The position numbers and the translations under genes were made by a program. Of a DNA stretch of 64,000 bases, positions 12,101 through 24,100 are shown in pieces. The notes below the pieces were generated by a model. The model did not search any database and was not told where the DNA came from. It saw only the letters and a program-made list of their open reading frames with translations. How positions within the stretch are numbered: position 1 is the first letter of the stretch; each line of letters starts with the position of its first letter. This DNA comes from Procambarus clarkii (taxonomy: Eukaryota > Arthropoda > Malacostraca > Decapoda > Cambaridae): positions 21,360,614 to 21,424,613 of the forward strand of contig NC_091195.1 of assembly GCF_040958095.1 (NCBI RefSeq), read 5' to 3'.

Positions 12101-15100
12101 TGTGCCTCCGTCATGCAGCCTGTTGAGTTGGTGACACTTTCAACCCAGAGTCTTGCAAGTTTTGTTCCTTGTTTGTGCTCCAGTTCACCCAGTCCACTGA
12201 TCATGATATGTGGGTGCAGGCAGCTTCGGCGTTGCATGCTCGGTTTAGGATGCTGCAGTGCGCTAGGTTGGTTGCTACCCCGGATGCTCCAAGATTGCCC
12301 TGTTTTGGTTATAGGGACCTGGACTTGGGGGTGTTAGTTGCTCTGAATTTGGTTCTGTCCGCGTCCCCTTGTCCTTGCCCTTCTGTTGTTCGTCCCATTG
12401 ATGGGGCGATGGCAGAGGAATCCCTTGCTGTTTGCTCACACCTGGTCCCACAATTTGTGTGCTTCTCAGGTCGTTTCGTGTGGCCTGTAGTAGTGTTGGC
12501 TGGCCCCTTCTCCTTTGGGAGGTTCGGGGTTAGCAGGGCAGGCCTCTTCTCCTGCGCTCTGTTAGGTCATCTTGGAATGTGTTTGCCTGGGCATGGTCGA
12601 AATGATCTTGTCCCTCCAGTGGGTTTCCCTTCTGTTTCTGGTTCCAAAACGAGACTGGGTGGACATCTGGTTCATTCTGGACTTGTCCAGTCTGAACCCA
12701 TGGATTTATTGCCCCTCCTTTTAGATGACTACTGTCCCAGGTCCATCTTCTTTTGAAGCCGGGCGCTTGGAAGTGTTCCTAGACCTCAAGGATGCGTATT
12801 GGCACATTCCGATTCATCGGGGTTCAGGGACTGGCTAGGTTTTGTTGTAGGGCGTCAAGCCTACCGCTTTCATTGCCTTCCATTCGGCTTGAATCTGGCA
12901 CCTTGCATTTTCACACGCCCTCCTCAGGTCGTGGTGGCCTGTTTGTGTCTGTTAGTGGTTCAGGTTCTGGCCTACCTCGACGACTGGCTGGTGTGGGCTC
13001 CCAGCCGGTCTGCGTGTCTGCTCGCCAAGGATTTGGTTCTTTCCTAGCTCGCCGGGTTCGGGTTCCTGGTGAACTGGAGGGCACCCAATCTGGGCCCCTC
13101 TCCTGTTTGGTCTTGGCTGGGTATAGTGTGGAACTCTCGGACCGCTTTCTTGTCTCTCCCTCCGGCAGCTTTGCTGTGGTCTCGTCTTCGCCTGTTTCTG
13201 AGGGGCTGCTGGGTCACGGGGCAGTTGCTCGAGGGTTTGTGCGGGAGTTTGAACCTTGCTGTGATGGTCTACCTGCTGGGTCGGGTTTGGCTTCGTCGGC
13301 TGTTCTGGTTCCTTCGGGAACATCCCTTCCGCTTCTTTCACAATCACTGGGTTCGACCTCCGGAGGCCTTGCATCGGCTGCTGTGTCACCTCCTTCCTCT
13401 TCGGGTTTTTCGGGGTTCAGTGCCTTGTCGGCTACCCTAGCCCCTCGCTTGAGGTGTTCACGGTCGCGTCATCTCTTGGCTGGGACTTTGTGGCCTGTGT
13501 TTACTAGTTGTGTTTTTACGGGGGTTGAGCTTTGCTCTTTCGGCCCGCCTCTCAACTGTCAATCAACTGTTGTTAACTAGTTTTTTTTTTTTTTTTTTCT
13601 CTCTGCACACCACACACACACACACACACACACACACCCCAGGAAGCATCCCGTGACAGCTGACTAACTCCCAGGTACCTATTTACTGCTAGGTAACAGG
13701 GGCATTCAGGGTGAAAGAAACTTTGCCCATTTGTTTCTGCCTCGTGCGGGAATCGAACCCGCGCCACAGAATTACGAATCCTGCGCGCTATTCACCAGGC
13801 TACGAGGCTCCTATAGGCTGTGCTCACGAGGCCAGTCAGGGACAGTAGGGTTCCTCCTTCCGTAGGGCTCACGACAGTGCAGGAATTCGTGGCTGTGTGG
13901 CGGGCACTTCGGAGAATTCGGGTCACTCGAGGTTCGACGCTCCGGCTCCTTTCGGACTGCTCCCCAGTAGTTTATTGCCTGAACCGTTCGATGCGGTCCT
14001 TGGCTCTTTGGGGCTGGTCTCTTCGGGTGACTTGTCTGCTGAGTTCTCGGGGTTTGGCTCTCCTGACCGTTCACGTTCGGGGGTGTCCAATGTCCTGGTG
14101 GACAGCCTGTCTTGGTTCCTTCCCCTGTCTATGGAATGGACGGTCGATGCTGACTCATTCATTTGGCTCTGCCAGACATACGGGCCTCCAGAAGTGGACC
14201 TCTTCGCGTCAGCGGGGTCAAGGCATCTCTTGGTATATGTGGCGCCCTTCACCGACCGACTGCGAGATCGTTGGGGTCGATGCCTTCAGGCAGGACTGGG
14301 CAAGGTGGGGTTACCTGTACCTCTTCCCCGGTTCAACTGTTGCTCCAGGTCCTGGCTCGCTTGGAGACTTAACAAGGGAGAGTTGTCCTTCTGGCCCCTT
14401 GGTGGCCGGCCCAGCCTTGGTTTCAGGCGCTGCTTGCTCGGTGTCTGAACATAGGGTCTTCCTGCGGTTCTGCCTCTTTCAGCAGATCGGCCTGGTCTGT
14501 TGTGTAGCTTGTTCGATCTTTTCCTCAAGTCTTTGCGTCTGGTCTTTCTGATGCGGGTCTATCACCATTTGTATGGTGAGCAGGTGGCTTCATTGATGTC
14601 CCACCTGTTTGTCTCGTCTCGGTGGCAGTATGAAGTCTCCTGGCGGTCCTTTCTTTATTTCATGTCCCTTTGTAGGTTTTCTTCTGTTTCGGATCAGATT
14701 GCGTTATCCTTCCTGTCTTGGTTGTTTCAGGACCGTCATCTTATGACGAATACTGTCTCCTCGTATCGTACAGCACTGGCTGAGCCGCTTCAGCTTGCGT
14801 TCGAGGTAACTGTTACTTCTGCCCCATTCCGCAAGCTGTCTCATGCATTGTTTCACCTCTGGCCTGCTCATACGCTGCCTGAGCCATCCTGGTCATTGGA
14901 CCGGGTGCTTTCTTTTTTCTCTCTTCAACTCGGTTTGTTGGGACCCCTTCGGTTCAAGATTTTTTGTGAAGGCTCTTTTCTTGTTGGCATTGGCCTCTGG
15001 GGTTTGGGTTGGAGAGCTTCATGCTCTCCTCCAGCACAGAGGTTTCTGCTCTTTTGGTCCTGGTGGCTGGTTTGTTCGGTTGCAGCCATCTCCTTTTCTG

Positions 15101-18100
15101 GCAAAGAATGAGACTGCTGCTTTCTGGAGGGGTCCTTGGGTTGTTGATGCTTGGTTGGTTTGGCCAGGGGTGCATCATATGTGTTGTGTCCAGTTGCGGC
15201 TGTTCGCCATTACCTGTGCGCTAAGCCTCAGTGGCCAGGGATGCGCTTTGGATTGAGCCGGTTTCCCTTCTTCCCTGTTCCAAGGCTCGGGTCTCCCAGG
15301 TTGTCCCCAGAGTTATTCGGTCCAGCCAGCCTGCGGTCTCTCCTCGTGCCCATGACGTTCGTAAGTTTGCTGATTTGGCTGCCGTCTTCGGTAACATGGG
15401 CTGACATTTGGGCACAGGGTTTTTGGAGGTCGAACAGGGTCTTGGCCGCTCGCTACCTGGTCAATGTTCCTGGGCCCTAGTTGGGTATGTGTCGCATTGG
15501 GTCAGCAGCTGCAGCCAGTTATCGCGACTTCGAGTTGAGGAGCGAGTGACGACCGCCTACCGGGTAAGTTCCTCTTGTTTTGTCTTTTGTTAAGTTGCTC
15601 CGGAGAGCCAAAGGGACTCCCGCCAGAAAACCAGCGTTGAATGTAATGAAATGTCATTTTCTGGCTGAGACCCGAAGACTCATCGGCATCCCTCCCTCCC
15701 TCCGGTCAGGGTTTTTTTTTTTTTTGAGAGAGAGTTTTTGATATCCACCCTCAGAACTGATGGTATGGATTGCCGGCGCAAGGGAATGGGGGGAGCTGTG
15801 TAGACAGCGGCGCAGGGACTGTTGTGATGTCATGATCGTTTGCTTTTTTTCATTTGGGGGAGTTCTGTCTAACAGTTCGGCTTTCAGTAGCAATATTTTA
15901 ACCAGATAGGGTTTGTTTTGGGGCGCCTACCTTTCTGGGTGGCTGACCCAGTTGATGACAGACATAGGCTGCTTTCAACCACATGGGGTTTTCTATAGGG
16001 CCATTTCTCCTCGTGCCTCTCTGAGGGGGACAGGTTCTGGCTCGTGGTGCCCCGGTAGACCTAAGAACTCCCTTTCCTTTGATTGATGCCAGGGTCTAAT
16101 ACATTCATATCAGCCCGGATAGCTCCGGGGAGCCTCCGGGTCTCACCCAAAAAATGACGTTTCATTACATTCAACGCTGGTTTTTTCAGATTGACACTGC
16201 TCTGAATCGAATTAAGAGAGAATCGGAGGAAGCCATCAATCAGCTAAAGCAAAAAAGACAGCGGATAAAGCTGAATCGGAATTCTGGCCGAGAGTATGTG
16301 AATCGTCTAGGGAAGGTGAGTATTCAGCAAAGACCAATTATATATATTTTTCATTCACCTGGGCACTAGGAGACTCGTACCACCGATCCCCCCTCCTACT
16401 TTGTGCTATGGATAGCCATAATAAGGAAGGATTACTGTGGAAGGAATTTCCACTGCATTTCATGAGAATAATTATCCTGTATAATGTATTGAGGGATTGG
16501 AGAACAGCGCATTAGTAAGACCTAATATTTTATGGTTCTGTTCTACTTCAAATGTGTTATAAGTTTGTTTGGGATTTTATTTATTTATTTTTTATTTTCT
16601 CCTAGTGATCCTTAACTTGTGAAAGAATTGCTTTAAGTGTGGTGTCTGTGTACACGTCTTCACATAGAACTGGTTTATATTTATGTTATAAGATATTCCA
16701 GTTATAAGAGGGAGAATATGTCCTTCTATTTCCATAGTGCGATAGGACAAATATCTAGTTTTCGTATTCACTTCAGACATGTTTATATTCAGTGGGTATT
16801 ATTTAATGATTTTTGCATGTTTCATTAGTGATTTTCAAGAAAGGTTACAACCATTGGACATCAATCAGAATTTCACCCTAGGTTGTCGGAGCGAGGATAA
16901 TTGGTCCACCTTGTCACTGCCCTTTGAAGTGTTGGGAACGGATGGGTTCCAAAATATTAGAAATCTTCAACAACTTTTGGGATCTGAGTGACTTCAACCT
17001 TCAGAATTCGTATCTATTTACCTGCCTTAAGCTCTGTGATGTGAAACGGCGATACACCAAGAAGGTAAAGGTAGTTAATTGCATAACTATGTTTATTTAA
17101 CTAGAATTAATTAGTATTAATTTGTACTCCTTTAGTTCCTAATTGTTTCTTAAGTTCGATTTGTTAGGATTGAGCTTCACACAGGGTTTTCAGTAACGTA
17201 ACCCCTGTAGTGTTTGTAATGTGGTATGTAGCAGCGTGCTCATTGTGGAGAACCTTCCCTCTGTATCTCCCTGAGTGATCCCTCTGGAAACCTTCAAACC
17301 CAGGTGCTATTATGCTTGGTAATCAGAATCATATGGGTCCCCACTCACATTCAAGTTATCTTGAGGTTATCTTGAGATGATTTCGGGGCTTTAGTGTCCC
17401 CACGGCCCGGTCCTCGACCAGGCCTCCACCCCCAGGAAGCAGCCCCTGACAGCTGACTAACTCCCAGGTACCTATTTACTGCTAGGTAACAGGGGGCATC
17501 AGGGTGAAAGAAACTCTGCCCATTATTTCTCGCCAGCGCCCGGGATCGAACCCGGGACCACAGGATCATGTGTCCAGTGTTCTGTCCGCTCAGCCGCCGG
17601 CTCTCTTTAGGTGAATTTCTTGCCAAGAGTGTCCAAAAATCTACATATTCTAAATTTTTTGCCTCTCAAGATGGTTACCTACACATTCCCATGATTTACA
17701 TTGACTCTAAAACAATGAATGCAAATATTTTTGGATTACCTGAAGATTTGGTTACCTGAATTTGGATTAGCGCACTCTTGCAGTACCATAGCACACACTA
17801 ATGAATCACAAGTGCCTACTGGAAACCACAACTTGAGTGTGACCCCTACAGTAGAGGGAAGAAGGTGAGTGTACACGATCAGCCACATTACCAAAGGATA
17901 ACCACTGGAAAGGTAGCATGCACCAAAAGAAGCAACTGCTTGGACAACTACAGTATTTATACAGTAGTAGACAACTACAGTATTTATACAGTAGTAGACA
18001 ACTACAGTATTTATACAGTAGTTGTTTGTGTCCAACTGCCAGTTGGCTCCCCTCACTTGCCACCTGCTTGATGGGGTTCTGGGAGTTCTTCTACTGCCCA

Positions 18101-21100
18101 AGCCCGGTCCGAGGCCAGGCTTGACTTGTGAGAGTTTGGTCCACCAGGCTGTTGCTTGGAGCGGCCTGCAGGCCCACATATACCTGGTTGATGGGGTTCT
18201 GGGAGTTCTTCTACTGCCCAAGCCCGGTCCGAGGCCAGGCTTGACTTGTGAGAGTTTGGTCCACCAGGCTGTTGCTTGGAGCGGCCTGCAGGCCCACATA
18301 TACCTGGTTGATGGGGTTCTGGGAGTTCTTCTACTGCCCAAGCCCGGTCCGAGGCCAGGCTTGACTTGTGAGAGTTTGGTCCACCAGGCTGTTGCTTGGA
18401 GCGGCCTGCAGGCCCACATATACCTGCTTGATGGGGTTCTTGGAGTTGTTCTACTGCCCAAGCCCGGCCCGAGGCCAGGCTTGACTTGTGAGAGTTTGGT
18501 CCACCAGGCTGTTGCTTGGAGCGGCCCGCAGGCCCACATATACCTGGTTGATGGGGTTCTTGGAGTTGTTCTACTGCCCAAGCCCAGCCCGAGGCCAGGC
18601 TTGACTTGTGAGAGTTTGGTCCACCAGGCTGTTGCTTGGAGCGGCCCGCAGGCCCACATACCCACTATACCCCAGTTGGTTCGGCACCTGTTTTTAGAAT
18701 CAATCTAGTTTTCTCTTAAAGATGTCCATGGTTATTCCGGAAATATTCCTTATAGTCGCTGGGAGGACATTGAACAACCGCGGACCTCTGATGTTTATAC
18801 AGTGTTCTCTGATTGTGCCTATGGCACCTCTGCTCTTCACTGGTTCTATTCTGCATTTTCTTCCATATCGTTGACTCCAGTATGCTGCTATTTTACTGTG
18901 CAGATTTGGGACCTGGCCCTCCAGTATTTACGGTATATATATAAGTATATACAATACAGTACTGTATTTACATACAGTACTGTATTGTAGCTACTTGATG
19001 GTGAAGGGTCCCAGGTAGCTACGCCAGTCATTCACACACACACGATGCCTCATTACTCTATGGACACCAATACTTCACCAAAGTGTTGGCCAGTCCTTGG
19101 ACTCTGTCCTATGCAGGTGTCTGTGCTTGTGTTTGTTCGTTTACTGCTTTGGGTGCACATTATAACTCAAGAAATAACTGAGAAAGCATGAGGTGATTTT
19201 ATTCATTTTTAAGCATTGCTAAGCAGGAACTGCCAAGTATGCAGGGTTTATGTTCTGCAATTTGCAGAGATGACTAAAATCTATTACAATTACACTTTTG
19301 GTTTTGTATCTATTCTATTTGACAGATCATTTGCAATCATTTTGACACCAAATTTATTGTTTCAACCCAAAAAATAAGTTAGAAAACATTCAATGAGTGT
19401 AAACATTTTTTGCACCATTGAGGATCCACCCAGGGGATATCAGAAAGCTTACAGTCTGGAATGCACAGAGAGGCTGGACCATAAAAGTTTTAATATAGTC
19501 AGTGGTTTAATATAGCCTTTACAGTCATTGGTTCCCAACAAATGAGTCGCCAGACATGGATGAGTGAGTTTAGACGTATGGGAACAAAAAATGTCAGCAA
19601 AGCATTTGTAAACACCCTTAAAGATTATTAGTCTCCCTGCTACCATGTCCCCATAATATCAGATCTTATTGCTTAGCGGTGCCTTAGAAACGAGCTGACA
19701 AACACTGGGATTACTAGTGCCTGCCTTTAAACACACCCCGAATACTGATCTCCAACAACTCACGAGGCTGAAGATCCGGTAATCAGGTTTAATATTCTAG
19801 GAGTATTGCCTAAAAGAATGAAAACGAAGTGAGTTATAATCAAGCATGCACTATATGTATGTATGTATTGTTTTACTGGTAAAATTCTCATGCAAGTGGT
19901 TGATATGTCTCTGTCTTGAGATAGGCACTAGTGCACCCAGAGACTTTGTTTTGTGATAAATCTGGATATGCTGCCATTTTTTGTTAGCGCTCTAATGTTC
20001 CAACTCAATGGTGCATTCCTGAATGTAAGCAATCGAGGTATCTCGGGGTCCTGCTCAGTCACACCCAAAATGTTCATACTCTTAAAGTTTTTCTCAGTTT
20101 TTGGGTTATTAATATAGTTGTCAAAATGTTTGAAATTGAATGTGCGAGAATTGCAGCACCACTGCCAGTGTTGGACAGCAATGTCCAACACTTTTAGCAC
20201 CGTGGGCTACTTCAACACTTAACTTATGAGTCCAGGGTCAAAAATTATGCAATATATATGCAGTTAGAGCTCGTTAACTTGCACTCTGGTAACCTGAATC
20301 TTCGAGTAATCAATAAGATTTTTTTCTGGGGTGGGAGGGGGGGGGTTAAAAAATCCATAATTTTTATGGGGGGGGAGAGGGCTCTTTGAGGCTCTCTGAA
20401 CTATTACACTGATTCAGTGCCATACTACTCGGTGCCATCAGTCACAGGGTTCTTATTGGCCTACAGGGAACCACCAGCCAGAACCTGGCACCCTCAGGCA
20501 CAGGGAGCTATGAACTATGAACACCTTACATCTAAAGTTAATCATGTCTGCCATCAGTCAGCGAAACAAAACAGACTACTGTATGGTTAAAAGGAGACGC
20601 AGCCTCAAAAATTGCCAGAACAACTCCCCAACAGTGAAAACAAAGCTCCAACATTTAGTTAAACTAATGCGAGCTAATTTGCCCCACCTCCCCTCTTCGT
20701 TTGTGGGGTGGAAGGAGGCGGACCTGGTCAGCCGGCTCACCTCAACCTCAGTTCTTATACTGATGTAACATGGTGCAGGTTGCCCTCTCAGTTGACTCTG
20801 GCTCCAGGCTCCAGTTTTCACTAAGTGTTGGTTGCCTTTGAGGCTGTTCTTACACACGTTTGTGTAGTGTGAGCCGGGAGTTATAGTGTGTTAGGAGTTG
20901 CCTGTCATCAGGGTTATCTTCCCTGTGTGCTCCTTAAGTGCTTCTCTTGCACAGTCAGGGTTATCTTAACTGTGTGCTCCTTAAGTGCTTCTCTTGCACA
21001 GTCAGGGTTATCTTAACTGTGTGCTCCTTAAGTGCTTCTCTTGCACAGTCAGGGTTATCTTAACTGTGTGCTCCTTAAGTGCTTCTCTTGCACAGTCAGG

Positions 21101-24100
21101 GTTATCTTAACTGTGTGCTCCTTAAGTGCTTCTCTTGCACAGTCAGGGTTATCTTAACTGTGTGCTCCTTAAGTGCTGCCCTTGCACAGTCAGGATTATC
21201 TTAATTGTGTGCTCCTTAAGTGCTTCTCTTGCACAGTCAGGGTTATCTTAACTGTGTGCTCCTTAAGTGCTTCTCTTGCACAGTCAGGATTATCTTAACT
21301 GTGTGCTCCTTAAGTGCTTCTCTTGCACAGTCAGGATTATCTTCCCTGTGTGCTCCTTAAGTGCTGCCCTTGCACAGTCAGGATTATCTTAACTGTGTGC
21401 TCCTTAAGTGCTGCCCTTGCACAGTCAGGGTTATCTTAACTGTGTGCTCCTTAAGTGCTGCCCTTGCACAGTCAGGGTTATCTTAACTGTGTGCTCCTTA
21501 AGTGCTGCCCTTGCACAGTCAGGGTTATCTTAACTGTGTGCTCCTTAAGTGCTGCCCTTGCACAGTCAGGGTTATCTTAACTGTGTGCTCCTTAAGTGCT
21601 GCCCTTGCACAGTCAGGGTTATCTTAACTGTGTGCTCCTTAAGTGCTGCCCTTGCACAGTCAGGGTTATCTTAACTGTGTGCTCCTTAAGTGCTGCCCTT
21701 GCACAGTCAGGGTTATCTTCCCTGTGTGCTCCTTAAGTGCTGCCCTTGCACAGTCAGGATTATCTTCCCTGTGTGCTCCTTAAGTGCTGCCCTTGCACAG
21801 TCAGGGTTATCTTCCCTGTGTGCTCCTTAAGTGCTGCCCTTGCACAGTCAGGGTTATCTTCCCTGTGTGCTCCTTAAGTGCTGCCCTTGCACAGTCAGGA
21901 TTATCTTAACTGTGTGCTCCTTAACACTTTCGCGCTCTCCGCAAAGGTCACTCAGCCAACCGAATGTTCGCGCTGCGTTTTTATCGCTTAAGCGTAAAAA
22001 CAAAAATGTGAATACTCTTTTTACTCTTCTGACCTTAGTTCTCATGCTACGTATTTCATTTTGGTACCAACGTGTTCGCAATAAAATTCTCTAGAAGAAC
22101 ATTAGTAAAATAAGACACGAAACATATAGGGATACCAGCACCAAATAAATAACTACGAAGATGACTCGCCGTGAGCGCCCATCAGCAACAAAATGTTTTT
22201 ACTCTTGGGATTGTAATCACCTCCACACTTGTTCTACAGCGTTAATTTTGGTATCAATGGACTCGCAATGAAATTCCCAACACGGTGATATGAATATAAG
22301 CGTAGAATTATGATGCAGCCCGCCCGCAAGAGTGTGGGAAGTGGTGAAATTGTTACCCGGTATCGGTGACGGGACGACGCACGGCGCTTTGAAAGTTTAT
22401 ACTTATTTCACTCTCATGACATTAATTTTCTATGTACGTCATTCATTTTTATGTCAATGTGTTCGCAATAGAATGTTCTATGTGCCCATAGGTAAAAAAT
22501 ATCAACAAAGCGTAAGTTAGAATAGCGACAAATATAAAACAACGCTGGAACATATCAGTGAGCGTCAAACACACACGAAATATTTTTACTTTTGTTATGT
22601 TTGTCAAGATTATACTTGTTGCACACAGTTATTTTTGGTTGTATATTGATCGGAATAAAATTCCCTAAACAGACATATGCATATAATACATGATATGGGG
22701 GAAGAATTACCAGTATAAACGGCTAAAGTCACCCACCTGCAACCCGTTTGGGACAAAATACATTTTGATCGAAGTTATCCACACCTTTCATGAACTTATT
22801 GTACCATGCAGCCTAGTGGTGAGAAAGAGAGCCTCATAGCGCGCAGTTTGAAACAAACCCAAAGTAAATCGGATAAAAATTGAATTTTATACAAATATTT
22901 TAAAAGTAGACATAACTTTATGTCCACTATGCGTTTACGTTAGACGAAACCGAACGCGCCAGCGCGTCCAGATAGCGCGAAAGTGTTAAGTGCTTCTCTT
23001 GCACAGTCAGGGTTATCTTCCCTGTGTGCTCCTTAAGTGCTTCTCTTGCACAGTCAGGGTTATCTTCCCTGTGTGCTCCTTAAGTGCTTCTCTTGCACAG
23101 TCAGGGTTATCTTCCCTGTGTGCTCCTTAAGTGCTTCTCTTGCACAGTCAGGGTTATCTTAACTGTGTGCTCCTTAAGTGCTTCTCTTACACAGTCAGGA
23201 TTATCTTAACTGTGTGCTCCTTAAGTGCTGCCCTTGCACAGTCAGGGTTATCTTAACTGTGTGCTCCTTAAGTGCTGCCCTTGCACAGTCAGGATTATCT
23301 TAACTGTGTGCTCCTTAAGTGCTTCTCTTGCACAGTCAGGATTATCTTAACTGTGTGCTCCTTAAGTGCTTCTCTTGCACAGTCAGGGTTATCTTCCCTG
23401 TGTGCTCCTTAAGTGCTTCTCTTGCACAGTCAGGGTTATCTTCCCTGTGTGCTCCTTAAGTGCTTCTCTTGCACAGTCAGGGTTATCTTAACTGTGTGCT
23501 CCTTAAGTGCTTCTCTTACACAGTCAGGGTTATCTTAACTGTGTGCTCCTTAAGTGCTTCTCTTGCACAGTCAGGATTATCTTAACTGTGTGCTCCTTAA
23601 GTGCTGCCCTTGCACAGTCAGGATTATCTTAACTGTGTGCTCCTTAAGTGCTTCTCTTGCACAGTCAGGGTTATCTTAACTGTGTGCTCCTTAAGTGCTG
23701 CCCTTGCACAGTCAGGATTATCTTAACTGTGTGCTCCTTAAGTGCTTCTCTTGCACAGTCAGGATTATCTTAACTGTGTGCTCCTTAAGTGCTGCCCTTG
23801 CACAGTCAGGATTATCTTAACTGTGTGCTCCTTAAGTGCTGCCCTTGCACAGTCAGGGTTATCTTCCCTGTGTGCTCCTTAAGTGCTGCCCTTGCACAGT
23901 CAGGATTATCTTAACTGTGTGCTCCTTAAGTGCTTCTCTTGCACAGTCAGGATTATCTTCCCTGTGTGCTCCTTAAGTGCTGCCCTTGCACAGTCAGGGT
24001 TAGGGACACTCCCATTTGGGGGGGGGGGTGCGAGGTCTTCATGTTCGGCATGGTCCTTTCAGGTAAACCAAAGGGTTTACCTGAAAGGGTTGGGTTAGGG

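Larger units (their letters stand above)
11117..16189 (+). mobile_element. DIRS-type tyrosine-recombinase retrotransposon, nearly complete but inactive
   Basis: Inverted terminal repeats: 11117-11480 matches the reverse complement of about 15790-16150 (shared block ggttaaaatattgctactga). Between them, in order, are a gag-like remnant, reverse transcriptase, RNase H and a tyrosine recombinase. Inverted termini plus a recombinase instead of an integrase define the DIRS group, known to be abundant in decapods. The right end has an extension: 15625-15675 is the reverse complement of 16135-16187, matching the internal complementary region of DIRS elements. Frameshifts, stops and an inserted SINE (13580-13812) show it is dead. 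Its right edge touches the gene A exon at 16190. Confidence 0.9.

Noticed and set aside
18022-18708. 228- and 309-codon frames on both strands
   Set aside because: They come from the 120-bp repeat derived from a LINE end.
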